Positions 1 through 5,804 of a stretch of DNA of 8,150 bases are shown piece after piece. Position 1 is the stretch's first letter. Each line of letters begins with the position of its first letter. The DNA is taken from NCBI GenBank assembly GCA_916049935.1, contig CAJZJI010000023.1, forward strand, positions 1 to 8,150, in the 5' to 3' direction. Made by a program: the position numbers and the translations under genes. The DNA is from an uncultured Streptococcus sp. Its GTDB lineage: Bacteria; Bacillota; Bacilli; Lactobacillales; Aerococcaceae. Under the pieces are notes generated by a model. The model was not told where the DNA came from and made no database searches. It saw only the letters and a program-made list of their open reading frames with translations.

Positions 1-815
1 CGTTGCTGTTTCCTGGGATTGTTCTATTGTGCTTTTTCTTAGTCCTTCCGTTGCTAAGTAGCTTGATTCCAACAGTTTTCCCAGAAAGTAGTTTTTCTTT
101 GCAACTGTATATTGATTTTTTCAAAGATTCCTATTTTATGGCGGTGTTAGGACGTACGCTTAGTATTTCCTTGATCGTTACTATTTTTTGTGCTGTTTTA
201 GGATTGCCTGCAGCATACGTCATTTCTGGCGTATCGAAGAAATGGAGAGGGATTCTGATTGCATTAACGCTATTCCCACTATTAACAAACTCTGTTATTC
301 GAAGCTTTGCATGGATTACGATTCTTGGTAAAAACGGAGTAATCAATAATTTACTAACGATGTTCGGTGTGATTAATGAGCCAATGTCACTCTTATATAC
401 TGACTTCTCGATTATTATCGGTTCGGTTTATTTATTCTTACCGACGATGATTATGACACTGGTGGGTGTTTTAGAAAATATTGATGATGACTTGCTAGAA
501 GCAGCGGCAACGCTTGGGCTTAGTCCTTTAAAAGGCTTCTTCAAGATTATCTTGCCATTGTCGCTACCAGGGATGATTGTCGGAAGTATTCTCGTGTTTA
601 CAGGGACACTTACCGCATACACAACTCCACAATTATTAGGTGGAAATAAAAAGATGATGTTAGCGACATTACTTTACCAACGCGCGACAACGCTTGGTGA
701 TTGGACTAGTGCGAGTGTGATTGCGCTTGTCATGATTGTGATTACATTTGCCGTGATGAAGGCATTGAATCTCTTAGCGAAATCGATGGATAAGCGAGGT
801 GGAGACATTGCGTAA
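1..815 (+). CDS. ABC importer permease 1, PotB-like (5' end outside window)
   Basis: Inner-membrane permease subunit of a binding-protein-dependent importer; with the next gene it would form the heterodimeric channel energised by the ATPase at 1598. The readable frame starts at base 3 with TTG, but that codon sits inside the first hydrophobic helix (LFPGIVLLCFFLVLPLL). No ribosome binding site is visible and homologues carry a short charged N-terminus before this helix, so the true start is almost certainly upstream. About 270 residues are visible and PotB proteins are near 275-285, so little is missing. Several hydrophobic segments are evident (about residues 3-22, 54-74, 84-104, 137-157, 190-208, 237-255 of the visible part). 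The cytoplasmic EAA loop that contacts the ATPase is clear: EAA at visible residues 166-168, G172 and LP at 184-185. The stop overlaps the start of the next gene by 8 bp. The family is sure; the substrate is not. Confidence 0.9.
   Translation, partial: LLFPGIVLLCFFLVLPLLSSLIPTVFPESSFSLQLYIDFFKDSYFMAVLGRTLSISLIVTIFCAVLGLPAAYVISGVSKKWRGILIALTLFPLLTNSVIRSFAWITILGKNGVINNLLTMFGVINEPMSLLYTDFSIIIGSVYLFLPTMIMTLVGVLENIDDDLLEAAATLGLSPLKGFFKIILPLSLPGMIVGSILVFTGTLTAYTTPQLLGGNKKMMLATLLYQRATTLGDWTSASVIALVMIVITFAVMKALNLLAKSMDKRGGDIA
797..804 (+). promoter_or_regulatory. Ribosome binding site deciding the TTG start of permease 2
   Basis: AGGTGGAG lies inside the last codons of permease 1. AGGTGG ends 5 bases before TTG at 808. 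It overlaps the alternative GTG at 799, which itself has only a weak purine stretch upstream, so TTG is the better start. Confidence 0.65.
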
Positions 816-1587
816 AAATAAACTACTAACGATGATTGCGACTGTTGTCTTCTTATTCCTATTTTTACCACTCGTGATTATCGTGATTACTTCCTTTGGG
901 ACAGAAGCGATTATTACTTTCCCGATTAAAGGATTTACCATCGACTGGTACATTATGGCGCTTACGTCGAAAGCCTTTATGTCGAGCCTGCAACTCAGCT
1001 TATTAGTGGGCGTTGTAGCCACACTCCTTGCATTAGTGATTGGGGTGCCTGCAGCGTATGTATTATCCAGAGACCACTTTAAAGGGAAGAAGTTAATGAA
1101 GGATTTCTTCTTATCGCCAACAATGATTCCTGGGATTGTCGTAGGGTATTCCCTCTATCAAATGATTGTTGTGAGTTTTAAATTCCCAATTCTACCGGGA
1201 TTACTCATTGGCCACTTCCTCATTAGTATTCCATATGTGATTCGTGTTGTTGGCTCTAGTATGGAACAAGTTGATGTTTCGATGGAAGAGGCTGCTTGGA
1301 CGCTTGGATGTACGAAGAAGAGAGCTTTTGCGACGATACTCTTACCAAATATCACTTCAGGAATTTTCGCGGCGTTTATGCTAGCGTTCGTGAACTCATT
1401 TAACAACGTTCCAGTATCGATGTTCTTATCTGGTCCAGGAGTGACCATGCTTCCAACGACTTTATTAAGTTATATGGAATTCAACTACGATCCATCTGTT
1501 TCGGCATTATCTGTAATTTTAATGTTTGTAACAATGGGGATTATGATTGCGATTGAAAAAACGTTGGGCTTAGCTTCCATTTCATAA
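808..1587 (+). CDS. ABC importer permease 2, PotC-like, TTG start
   Basis: Second membrane permease of the same importer. I choose TTG at 808 (MRKNKLLTMI..., 259 aa): AGGTGGAG at 797-804 is a good Shine-Dalgarno at proper spacing, and the short basic N-terminus before the first helix is usual for PotC. The in-frame GTG at 799 would add three residues but lies inside that ribosome binding site. Hydrophobic helices lie at about residues 8-28, 62-82, 103-123, 131-148, 184-204 and 232-250. The EAA loop is intact (E161-A162-A163, G167, L179-P180). The C-terminal segment YDPSVSALSVI resembles the DPxVSA stretch I recall from PotC proteins. The 8-bp overlap with the upstream gene suggests translational coupling and equal amounts of both permeases. 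The family call is firm; the ligand is not determined by this subunit. Confidence 0.9.
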   Translation: MRKNKLLTMIATVVFLFLFLPLVIIVITSFGTEAIITFPIKGFTIDWYIMALTSKAFMSSLQLSLLVGVVATLLALVIGVPAAYVLSRDHFKGKKLMKDFFLSPTMIPGIVVGYSLYQMIVVSFKFPILPGLLIGHFLISIPYVIRVVGSSMEQVDVSMEEAAWTLGCTKKRAFATILLPNITSGIFAAFMLAFVNSFNNVPVSMFLSGPGVTMLPTTLLSYMEFNYDPSVSALSVILMFVTMGIMIAIEKTLGLASIS

Positions 1588-1597
1588 GGAGAAAGAT

Positions 1598-2620
1598 ATG
1601 TCATTTGTAAAATTAACAGATGTAAATATGATTTACGATAATAAACATCATATTTTAAAAGATTTGAATTTATCGATTGAAAAAGGGGAATTAGTGTCCT
1701 TGCTCGGTCCGAGTGGTTGTGGGAAAACGACGACGCTTCGTATCGTAGCCGGACTCCTTAGTCAAAATAGCGGAACCTTCGAATTAGACGGTGAGGATAT
1801 GACAAAAGTGCCTGTCCATCATAGACAATTCGGGATGGTATTCCAAAGTTATGCATTGTTCCCACATTTAACAGTGGCTGAAAATGTTGCGTTCGGATTG
1901 AAAGTGAGAAAAGAAAGTAAAGCAGTAATTGACGAAAAAGTCGCTAAAATGCTTGAAGTGTGCGGATTAGCAGAACTTGGCGATCGCTATCCAAAACAAC
2001 TGTCAGGGGGACAAAGACAAAGGGTGGCTCTTGCCAGAGCACTTGTTATTGAACCAAAACTCTTACTACTCGACGAACCGTTAAGTAACTTGGATGCCAA
2101 ACTTAGACTTCAAATGCGTCTAGAAATCAAACGTATCCAGCAACAATTCAAGATTACGACTTTATTCGTAACGCACGACCAAGAGGAATGTTTCTCAATC
2201 TCGGATAAGGTAGCGGTCATGAATAATGGGATTATCGAACAATACGGGACTCCTGAAGAAATTTATCAACATCCAACCACTGAGTTTGTTGCTCGTTTCA
2301 TTGGATTTGAAAACTTTATCAAAGGAACAGTTCAAGCAAATCACACGGTTCAATTGTCGAATGGACTTGTCTTAGAAACGATGGAACATGACAAGGAAGG
2401 CGATGTGACGGTAACAATTCGTCCAGACCATATTGAACTCTTAAATGAGGGAGATGGTGTTCTTCCAGGCGAAATTTTAGTAAGAACCTTCATCGGAAAA
2501 GCGTATCAGTATGAAGTGAAAACGGAAGTGGGCGTACTTCTTGTAAACAACCCAGCCGTTTTAGAAGTCGGAACGAAAGTCTCTCTGGCGTTCCCTAAAG
2601 ATCATGTCATTGTGTTATAA
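1598..2620 (+). CDS. ABC importer ATPase, PotA-like (CUT1/MOI class with TOBE domain)
   Basis: Cytoplasmic ATP-hydrolysing subunit, 340 aa, working as a homodimer under the two permeases. All ABC motifs are present: Walker A GPSGCGKTT at residues 37-45, Q-loop glutamine Q83, signature LSGGQ at 135-139, Walker B LLLLDEP at 155-161 with catalytic E160, D-loop SNLDA at 163-167 and switch histidine H193. After residue about 235 comes a C-terminal TOBE-like regulatory region (GFENFIKGTV, IRPDHIELL), as in PotA, FbpC and related ATPases. A strong AAGGAG at 1586-1591, overlapping the stop of permease 2, fixes the ATG with a 6-base spacer. The nucleotide-binding domain is plainly functional; the PotA name reflects family resemblance and not proven polyamine transport. 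Confidence 0.95.
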   Translation: MSFVKLTDVNMIYDNKHHILKDLNLSIEKGELVSLLGPSGCGKTTTLRIVAGLLSQNSGTFELDGEDMTKVPVHHRQFGMVFQSYALFPHLTVAENVAFGLKVRKESKAVIDEKVAKMLEVCGLAELGDRYPKQLSGGQRQRVALARALVIEPKLLLLDEPLSNLDAKLRLQMRLEIKRIQQQFKITTLFVTHDQEECFSISDKVAVMNNGIIEQYGTPEEIYQHPTTEFVARFIGFENFIKGTVQANHTVQLSNGLVLETMEHDKEGDVTVTIRPDHIELLNEGDGVLPGEILVRTFIGKAYQYEVKTEVGVLLVNNPAVLEVGTKVSLAFPKDHVIVL

Positions 2621-2647
2621 AATAAAAAATTTAAGGAGTGTACACAC

Positions 2648-3733
2648 ATGAAAAAATCAATTGCAGGTATTGCAGTAGCATCGTTATTAGTCTTAGCAGG
2701 TTGCGGAAATAGCCAAGCGAATTTACCAAAGAATGATGCAACAACAGCAGGCGGAGAGGCTTCCAAAGGGACATCTACTGAATTAGTAGTTTCAACATTC
2801 GGATTAAGCCAAGATATTGTTGAGCGCGACATTATCAATCCATTTGCCGAAGCGAATGGCGTTAAAGTGACATTAGAAGTTGGGAATGCTTCAGAACGTT
2901 TAACAAAAGTTCAAAGTGGTGGAAGCAACATTGACGTTATCGAATTATCACAATCAGGTTCTACAAAAGGAACAAGTGAAGGATTATTTGAAACAGTCAC
3001 TGAAAAAGAAATTCCAAACCTTGCGTTATTAACAGATGGCGCTAAAGAAGTGTTCCAAAATGGCGGAGGAATTCCATTCTCAATTAACAGCATTGCGATT
3101 GTTTATGATAAAGAAAAATTAGGTCGTGAAATTAAAGATTGGAGCGATTTATGGTCAGAAGATTTGAAAGGCAAAGTGGCAATTCCTGATATCACAACAA
3201 CAGGTGGTCCATTATTCTTATCTGTAGCGGCTGATAAAGGTGGTAAAGCTCTTAAAGACGATAAAGGTGCAGCAGCCTTCAAAGCGTTGGAAGAATTAAA
3301 ACCAAACATCGTTAAAACATATTCTAAATCAAGTGACTTAGCAAATATGTTCCAAGCAGGCGAAGTACAAGTGGCAGTCGTTGTAGACTTTGCGATTTCT
3401 ACAGTAAAAAAAGCTAACGCTAATGTTGTATCAGTCGTTCCTGAATCTGGAACTTACGCAAACTACAACACAGTGAACATCGTTAAAGATGCGAAGAACA
3501 AAGAAAATGCGTACAAATATGTCAACTTCCGTATCGGCGCTGAAAACCAAGCTGTAAAAGCAAAATCATTGAGTGAAGCTCCTGTTAATAAAGATGTAAA
3601 ATTAGCAGATGATGAAGTGAAAACAATGACTTATGGTAACGTTGCGAAACGTGCGAAAACAGTTGATTTCAAACTTGTAAACGAAAACCTTAAATCTTGG
3701 ATTGACCAATGGAATAAAATCTTAAACCAATAG
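2648..3733 (+). CDS. Lipoprotein solute-binding protein of the importer (PotD/COG0687-like)
   Basis: Extracellular ligand-capture subunit, 361 aa, tethered to the membrane by a lipid. The N-terminus is a type II signal peptide (KK, hydrophobic core, lipobox LAGC at residues 16-19, lipidated C19), followed by a Ser/Thr/Gly-rich tether to about residue 44 and then an alpha/beta periplasmic-binding fold (ELVVSTFG onward). The fold shows COG0687-like stretches such as the segment ending VYDKEKL (about 152-158), W165-W169 with LKGK (173-176), and DAKNKENAYKYVNF at 281-294. AAGGAG at 2633-2638 sits 9 bases before the ATG. It lies 27 bp after the ATPase gene, so it is the last cistron of the operon. 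Compared from memory with E. coli PotD, the positions of W229, W255 and D257 appear to be V246, N272 and N274 here. A classical polyamine ligand is therefore doubtful. Confidence 0.88.
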   Translation: MKKSIAGIAVASLLVLAGCGNSQANLPKNDATTAGGEASKGTSTELVVSTFGLSQDIVERDIINPFAEANGVKVTLEVGNASERLTKVQSGGSNIDVIELSQSGSTKGTSEGLFETVTEKEIPNLALLTDGAKEVFQNGGGIPFSINSIAIVYDKEKLGREIKDWSDLWSEDLKGKVAIPDITTTGGPLFLSVAADKGGKALKDDKGAAAFKALEELKPNIVKTYSKSSDLANMFQAGEVQVAVVVDFAISTVKKANANVVSVVPESGTYANYNTVNIVKDAKNKENAYKYVNFRIGAENQAVKAKSLSEAPVNKDVKLADDEVKTMTYGNVAKRAKTVDFKLVNENLKSWIDQWNKILNQ

Positions 3734-3778
3734 AATGCTGAATTCTATTTAAGGACAGATCAGAATAAAGAATTGACG

Positions 3779-3819
3779 AAGCCGCTAGATAGTTGTTAGA
3801 CTGGCGGCTTTGTTCTTCT
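3779..3819 (+). terminator. Rho-independent terminator after the importer operon
   Basis: AAGCCGCTAG (3779-3788) pairs with CTGGCGGCTT (3801-3810), ten pairs with one G-U, across a 12-base loop. It is followed by the T-rich stretch TGTTCTTCT. The hairpin lies about 45 bp after the binding-protein stop codon and before the amidohydrolase promoter box, so it probably ends or attenuates the importer transcript. Confidence 0.75.
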
Positions 3820-3840
3820 AATGCGAGTTTTGATTGTTCT

Positions 3841-3846
3841 TATAAT
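3841..3846 (+). promoter_or_regulatory. Candidate -10 box for the amidohydrolase gene
   Basis: A perfect TATAAT lies 40 bp before the chosen start, downstream of the terminator hairpin. At the usual 17-base spacing the -35 position (about 3818-3823) is poor, and no TG extension precedes the box. The promoter may therefore be weak or activator-dependent. The placement suggests the amidohydrolase can be transcribed separately from the importer. Confidence 0.5.
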
Positions 3847-3874
3847 GGAATTCAATTAGAATAAAGAAGACATG

Positions 3875-3884
3875 AAAGGAGAGG
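3875..3884 (+). promoter_or_regulatory. Ribosome binding site deciding the amidohydrolase start
   Basis: AAAGGAGAGG precedes tandem ATG codons at 3887 and 3890 at good spacing. The upstream in-frame ATG at 3872 has this site inside its own second to fourth codons and only a weak AAGAAG before it, so starting at 3872 is unlikely. Confidence 0.75.
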
Positions 3885-3886
3885 CA

Positions 3887-5224
3887 ATGATGAGAATCGG
3901 GTATAAAAATGCATGGATTTTAACGATGGATGATGCCTTTACAGAGTACCGAAGTGGGTATATAGTGATGGAGGAGCACTCTATTGTTGAAGTAGGTGCG
4001 ATGAATCAATTTGAGGAAAGTAAGGCAGAAGAGTGGATGGATGCAAAGGGCGGAATCCTACTTCCTGGATTCGTGAACGCTCATACGCATTGCGGGATGA
4101 TTCCGTTTCGTTCATTAGGAGACGATTGCCCAGACCGTCTCAGACGCTTCCTATTTCCACTAGAACAAGAAGTAGTCGATGAATCCTTAATCGCCAAAAG
4201 TACGGCCTATGCGATTGCAGAGATGCAACTAGCAGGGGTGACTGCAATGTGTGATATGTATTATTTTGAAGATGCCGTTGCCACAGTCGCAAAAGAAATG
4301 AAGATGCGTTCACTTGTAGGCGAAACGATTATTGATATGAAGACGCCCGATAGCAGGAATACGGATGAAGCCCTAGCCTATACTCAAGCCTTTATTGACA
4401 AGTGGAGAGGTGACGAACTCGTACATCCATTAATTGCTCCTCATGCTCCAAATACAAATACCGAAGAAGTGATGAGAGCAATTCTAGCGTTTGCAAAAGA
4501 AAACCAAGTTCCTATTACGCTCCATGTCTCTGAGATGACATACGAGATGGATTATTTCCGTAAAAGCTATAACCAAACACCCATCGAATTCTTAGAGTCG
4601 CTTGGATTTTTCGAAGTGCCAGTCATTCTAGCACATGGGATTCTGATGACGGAATCTGATGTCGAAATTCTGGCTAAGTATCCAAAAGTCAGCGTCGTTC
4701 ATTGCATCGGCGCCAATACGAAGTCAGCCAAAGGAGTCGCACCGATTCGTAGTTTGCTAGATCATGGCGTGACCGTTGGGTTAGGGACAGACGGCCCAAG
4801 TAGCGGAAATACGCTAGATTTATTTACACAAATGCGAATGGTCGCTAATTTCCATAAAACGCATCTGAAGGACCGCAGCTCGTTCCCTGCAAAAGAAATC
4901 GTGGCTCTGGCGACAAAAGGAGGGGCCAAAGCGCTTGGACTCAATGCGGAAGTTGGCACGCTCGAAGCAGGCAAGAAAGCGGATATCGTTCTTGTGGAAA
5001 CCTCTTCTGTGAATATGTTTCCAGTGCATGATGCGTATGCGGCCTTGGTGTATTCTGCCAATGCCTCTAATGTTCAAGATGTGTGGATTAATGGAGAAAG
5101 AGTCGTTGATCATAAAAATCTAGTGAACGGTTCGCTAGAAGTACTGCAAAGAGAGTTGAAGGAAGAAATGGCCACGTTTGAAAAGCGTGCTGTCGAACTA
5201 GCAAACCAATTGTCGTTCGAATAA
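3887..5224 (+). CDS. Amidohydrolase / deaminase, COG0402 (SAH-MTA deaminase, chlorohydrolase-like)
   Basis: Cytosolic metal-dependent hydrolase of 445 aa, a usual length for the SAH/MTA/guanine deaminase and TrzA/AtzB group, which hydrolyses amino groups off purine-like or other cyclic C-N compounds. An N-terminal beta-sandwich strand leads to the metal motif HTH (H66, H68). The barrel then shows PHAP (H186), LHVSE (metal H213, catalytic E216), AHG (H250) and GTDG (metal D302), followed by SSGNTLDLF. The C-terminal beta-sandwich (ADIVLV near 365, VWINGERVV near 399) closes the fold, so every catalytic position is intact. The usual HNPxSNxKL stretch before the last metal ligand is altered to HCIGANTKSAKG (272-283), which suggests different substrate choice. 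The start is chosen by the ribosome binding site; ATG 3890 is equally possible. The likely ligand is whatever the upstream importer brings in, which is inference. Confidence 0.88.
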   Translation: MMRIGYKNAWILTMDDAFTEYRSGYIVMEEHSIVEVGAMNQFEESKAEEWMDAKGGILLPGFVNAHTHCGMIPFRSLGDDCPDRLRRFLFPLEQEVVDESLIAKSTAYAIAEMQLAGVTAMCDMYYFEDAVATVAKEMKMRSLVGETIIDMKTPDSRNTDEALAYTQAFIDKWRGDELVHPLIAPHAPNTNTEEVMRAILAFAKENQVPITLHVSEMTYEMDYFRKSYNQTPIEFLESLGFFEVPVILAHGILMTESDVEILAKYPKVSVVHCIGANTKSAKGVAPIRSLLDHGVTVGLGTDGPSSGNTLDLFTQMRMVANFHKTHLKDRSSFPAKEIVALATKGGAKALGLNAEVGTLEAGKKADIVLVETSSVNMFPVHDAYAALVYSANASNVQDVWINGERVVDHKNLVNGSLEVLQRELKEEMATFEKRAVELANQLSFE

Positions 5225-5338
5225 AGAACTCAAGGATTACTTTAAAGAATCAGTTTTATATTGAAAGAGTAATAGTGGGGCACCGGCTCGAACCGATGTC
5301 TCTCGCCTTTGAAGCCTCAGGGAGTAAGACCAAAGACA

Positions 5339-5367
5339 AAAAAGGATTCACGGTGTGAATCCTTTTT
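5339..5367. terminator. Bidirectional terminator-like hairpin inside the inverted-repeat element
   Basis: AAAAAGGATTCAC (5339-5351) and GTGAATCCTTTTT (5355-5367) form a perfect 13-bp stem with a 3-base GGT loop. It has an A tract on one side and a T tract on the other, so it could stop transcription from either strand. The pairing continues outward with interruptions through GTAAGAC (5324-5330) and GTCTTAC (5376-5382). It is the first good terminator downstream of the amidohydrolase gene. Confidence 0.65.
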
Positions 5368-5391
5368 GCTTTGTAGTCTTACCCCCGCAAG

Positions 5392-5441
5392 GCTGATTAG
5401 AATTAAGCAAATCACGAGTGATGAAGCTTAATTCAATCAGC
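5392..5441. repeat. 16-bp hairpin inside the inverted-repeat element
   Basis: GCTGATT (5392-5398) plus GAATTAAGC (5400-5408) pair with GCTTAATTC (5426-5434) plus AATCAGC (5435-5441), with a single bulged A at 5399. The loop contains a further small hairpin, ATCAC/GTGAT. No T tract follows, so it is not a typical terminator. It forms one arm of the branched fold. Confidence 0.75.
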
Positions 5442-5633
5442 TACTGCGTCTAACTTTATAGAGTATTTTAGGTAGGGATTAAAATCCTTACTCCCTCTTA
5501 TTCGTTTCAATGCTATTCCCACTATTCTTTCAATAAACTGATTCTTTTTTTGTAATCCTTGAACTTGATATTCTCATTATTGTAAGTGCTAATACTTCTA
5601 CTGCGCTCGTTGAGAAGGAAGGGGAGAAGACGC

Positions 5634-5653
5634 AATTACCATATTTGGTAATT
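5634..5653. repeat. Short palindrome, 8-bp arms
   Basis: AATTACCA (5634-5641) and TGGTAATT (5646-5653) are perfect reverse complements around a TATT loop. It abuts the 40-bp palindrome that begins at 5652 and may belong to the same regulatory or terminator cluster. Confidence 0.6.
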
Positions 5654-5691
5654 TTGTATCATTTATGATACGTATCATAAATGATACAAAA
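5652..5691. repeat. Perfect 40-bp palindrome made of two 16-bp near-palindromes
   Basis: The two halves are exact reverse complements with no spacer (centre between 5671 and 5672), ending in TTTT on the left and AAAA on the right. Inside are two adjacent copies of GTATCAT-WW-ATGATAC (5656-5671 with TT, 5672-5687 with AA), each a near-perfect palindrome. This resembles a tandem operator for a dimeric repressor. It could equally extrude as a cruciform or fold as a 20-bp RNA stem. No convincing promoter is adjacent, so the role is open. Confidence 0.7.
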
Positions 5692-5692
5692 G

Positions 5693-5734
5693 AAGATGTA
5701 ACAAAAATGTTACGTCATATTTTTGTTACATCTT
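5693..5734. repeat. Inverted repeat with 18-bp arms
   Basis: Positions 5693-5710 pair with 5717-5734 across a 6-base loop, with a single G-U. Key segments are AAGATGTAAC on the left and GTTACATCTT on the right. GTAAC (5698-5702) could also pair with the nearer GTTAC (5709-5713), giving two mutually exclusive hairpins. It is mostly A/T and could act as a terminator stem between the convergent units. Confidence 0.65.
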
Positions 5735-5740
5735 AAATTT

Positions 5741-5792
5741 AAAACAAGAAAACAGCACCAAGGACGACTAAGGAGTATCTTTGGTGCTGTTT
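5741..5792 (-). terminator. Rho-independent terminator of the leftward lipoprotein array
   Basis: Read on the minus strand, AAACAGCACCAA (5792-5781) pairs with TTGGTGCTGTTT (5761-5750), twelve perfect pairs around a 19-base loop. A T-rich tail (TTCTTGTTTT) follows. It lies 12 bp past the stop codon of the last lipoprotein gene, the expected place for the operon terminator. Confidence 0.8.
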
Positions 5793-5804
5793 ATTTTGTT
5801 GAAT

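Larger units (their letters stand above)
5231..5561. repeat. MITE-like palindromic element with long terminal inverted repeats
   Basis: The left arm (5231-5279) and right arm (5518-5561) are imperfect reverse complements. CAAGGATTAC (5231-5240) pairs with 5552-5561, AAAGAATCAGTTT (5244-5256) with 5535-5547, ATTGAAAGA (5260-5268) with 5526-5534, and AATAGTGGG (5271-5279) with 5518-5526. That gives about 40 matched positions with small gaps. The arms enclose about 240 bp holding two strong hairpins, a smaller one at 5472-5491 (GTAGGGATT/AATCCTTAC) and a second-tier pairing (5319-5328 with 5487-5496). AACT lies directly outside both ends (5227-5230 and 5562-5565), a possible 4-bp target duplication that could also be chance. 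No coding capacity is visible, so a non-autonomous mobile repeat is likely. A large structured RNA or complex terminator is the alternative. Confidence 0.6.
5225..5804. other. 580-bp non-coding convergent junction rich in inverted repeats
   Basis: The stretch separates the rightward amidohydrolase gene from the leftward lipoprotein array. I see no credible ORF with a ribosome binding site. The left part (5231-5561) is a long inverted-repeat element. The right part (5634-5792) is a row of four separate hairpins. Between them, 5562-5633 holds nothing clear except a 19-base all-purine run (5612-5630) that precedes no start codon at usable distance. Individual hairpins are listed separately. Confidence 0.85.

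Noticed and set aside
3773..3801. TTGACG at 3773-3778 as a -35 box upstream of the amidohydrolase.
   Set aside because: No acceptable -10 lies 16-18 bases downstream, and the site sits at the foot of a terminator hairpin.
3872..3886. ATG at 3872 as the amidohydrolase start (450 aa).
   Set aside because: The codons that follow (AAA GGA GAG) are the ribosome binding site for ATG 3887/3890, and homologues begin near the MRIGYKNAWIL segment.
5280..5318. On the minus strand, a T-arm-like motif (GGTTCGAGCC) with GCCCCA nearby suggests a tRNA 3' end.
   Set aside because: The T loop would be one base short, and I find no acceptor, D or anticodon arm in the expected positions. At most it is a tRNA-like remnant, and more likely chance.
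5565..5595. Possible promoter TTGATA followed by TAATAC or GCTAAT reading rightward.
   Set aside because: Spacing or -10 quality is poor, and it would drive only hairpins and antisense RNA to the lipoproteins. Not strong enough to list.
5665..5736. A 23-codon ORF (ATG at 5665) runs through the palindromes.
   Set aside because: It has no ribosome binding site at usable distance, and its sequence is dictated by the inverted repeats.
5225..5804. CRISPR array, given many short repeats.
   Set aside because: The repeats are inverted, of different sequence and irregularly spaced. There is no direct repeat-spacer periodicity and no cas gene.
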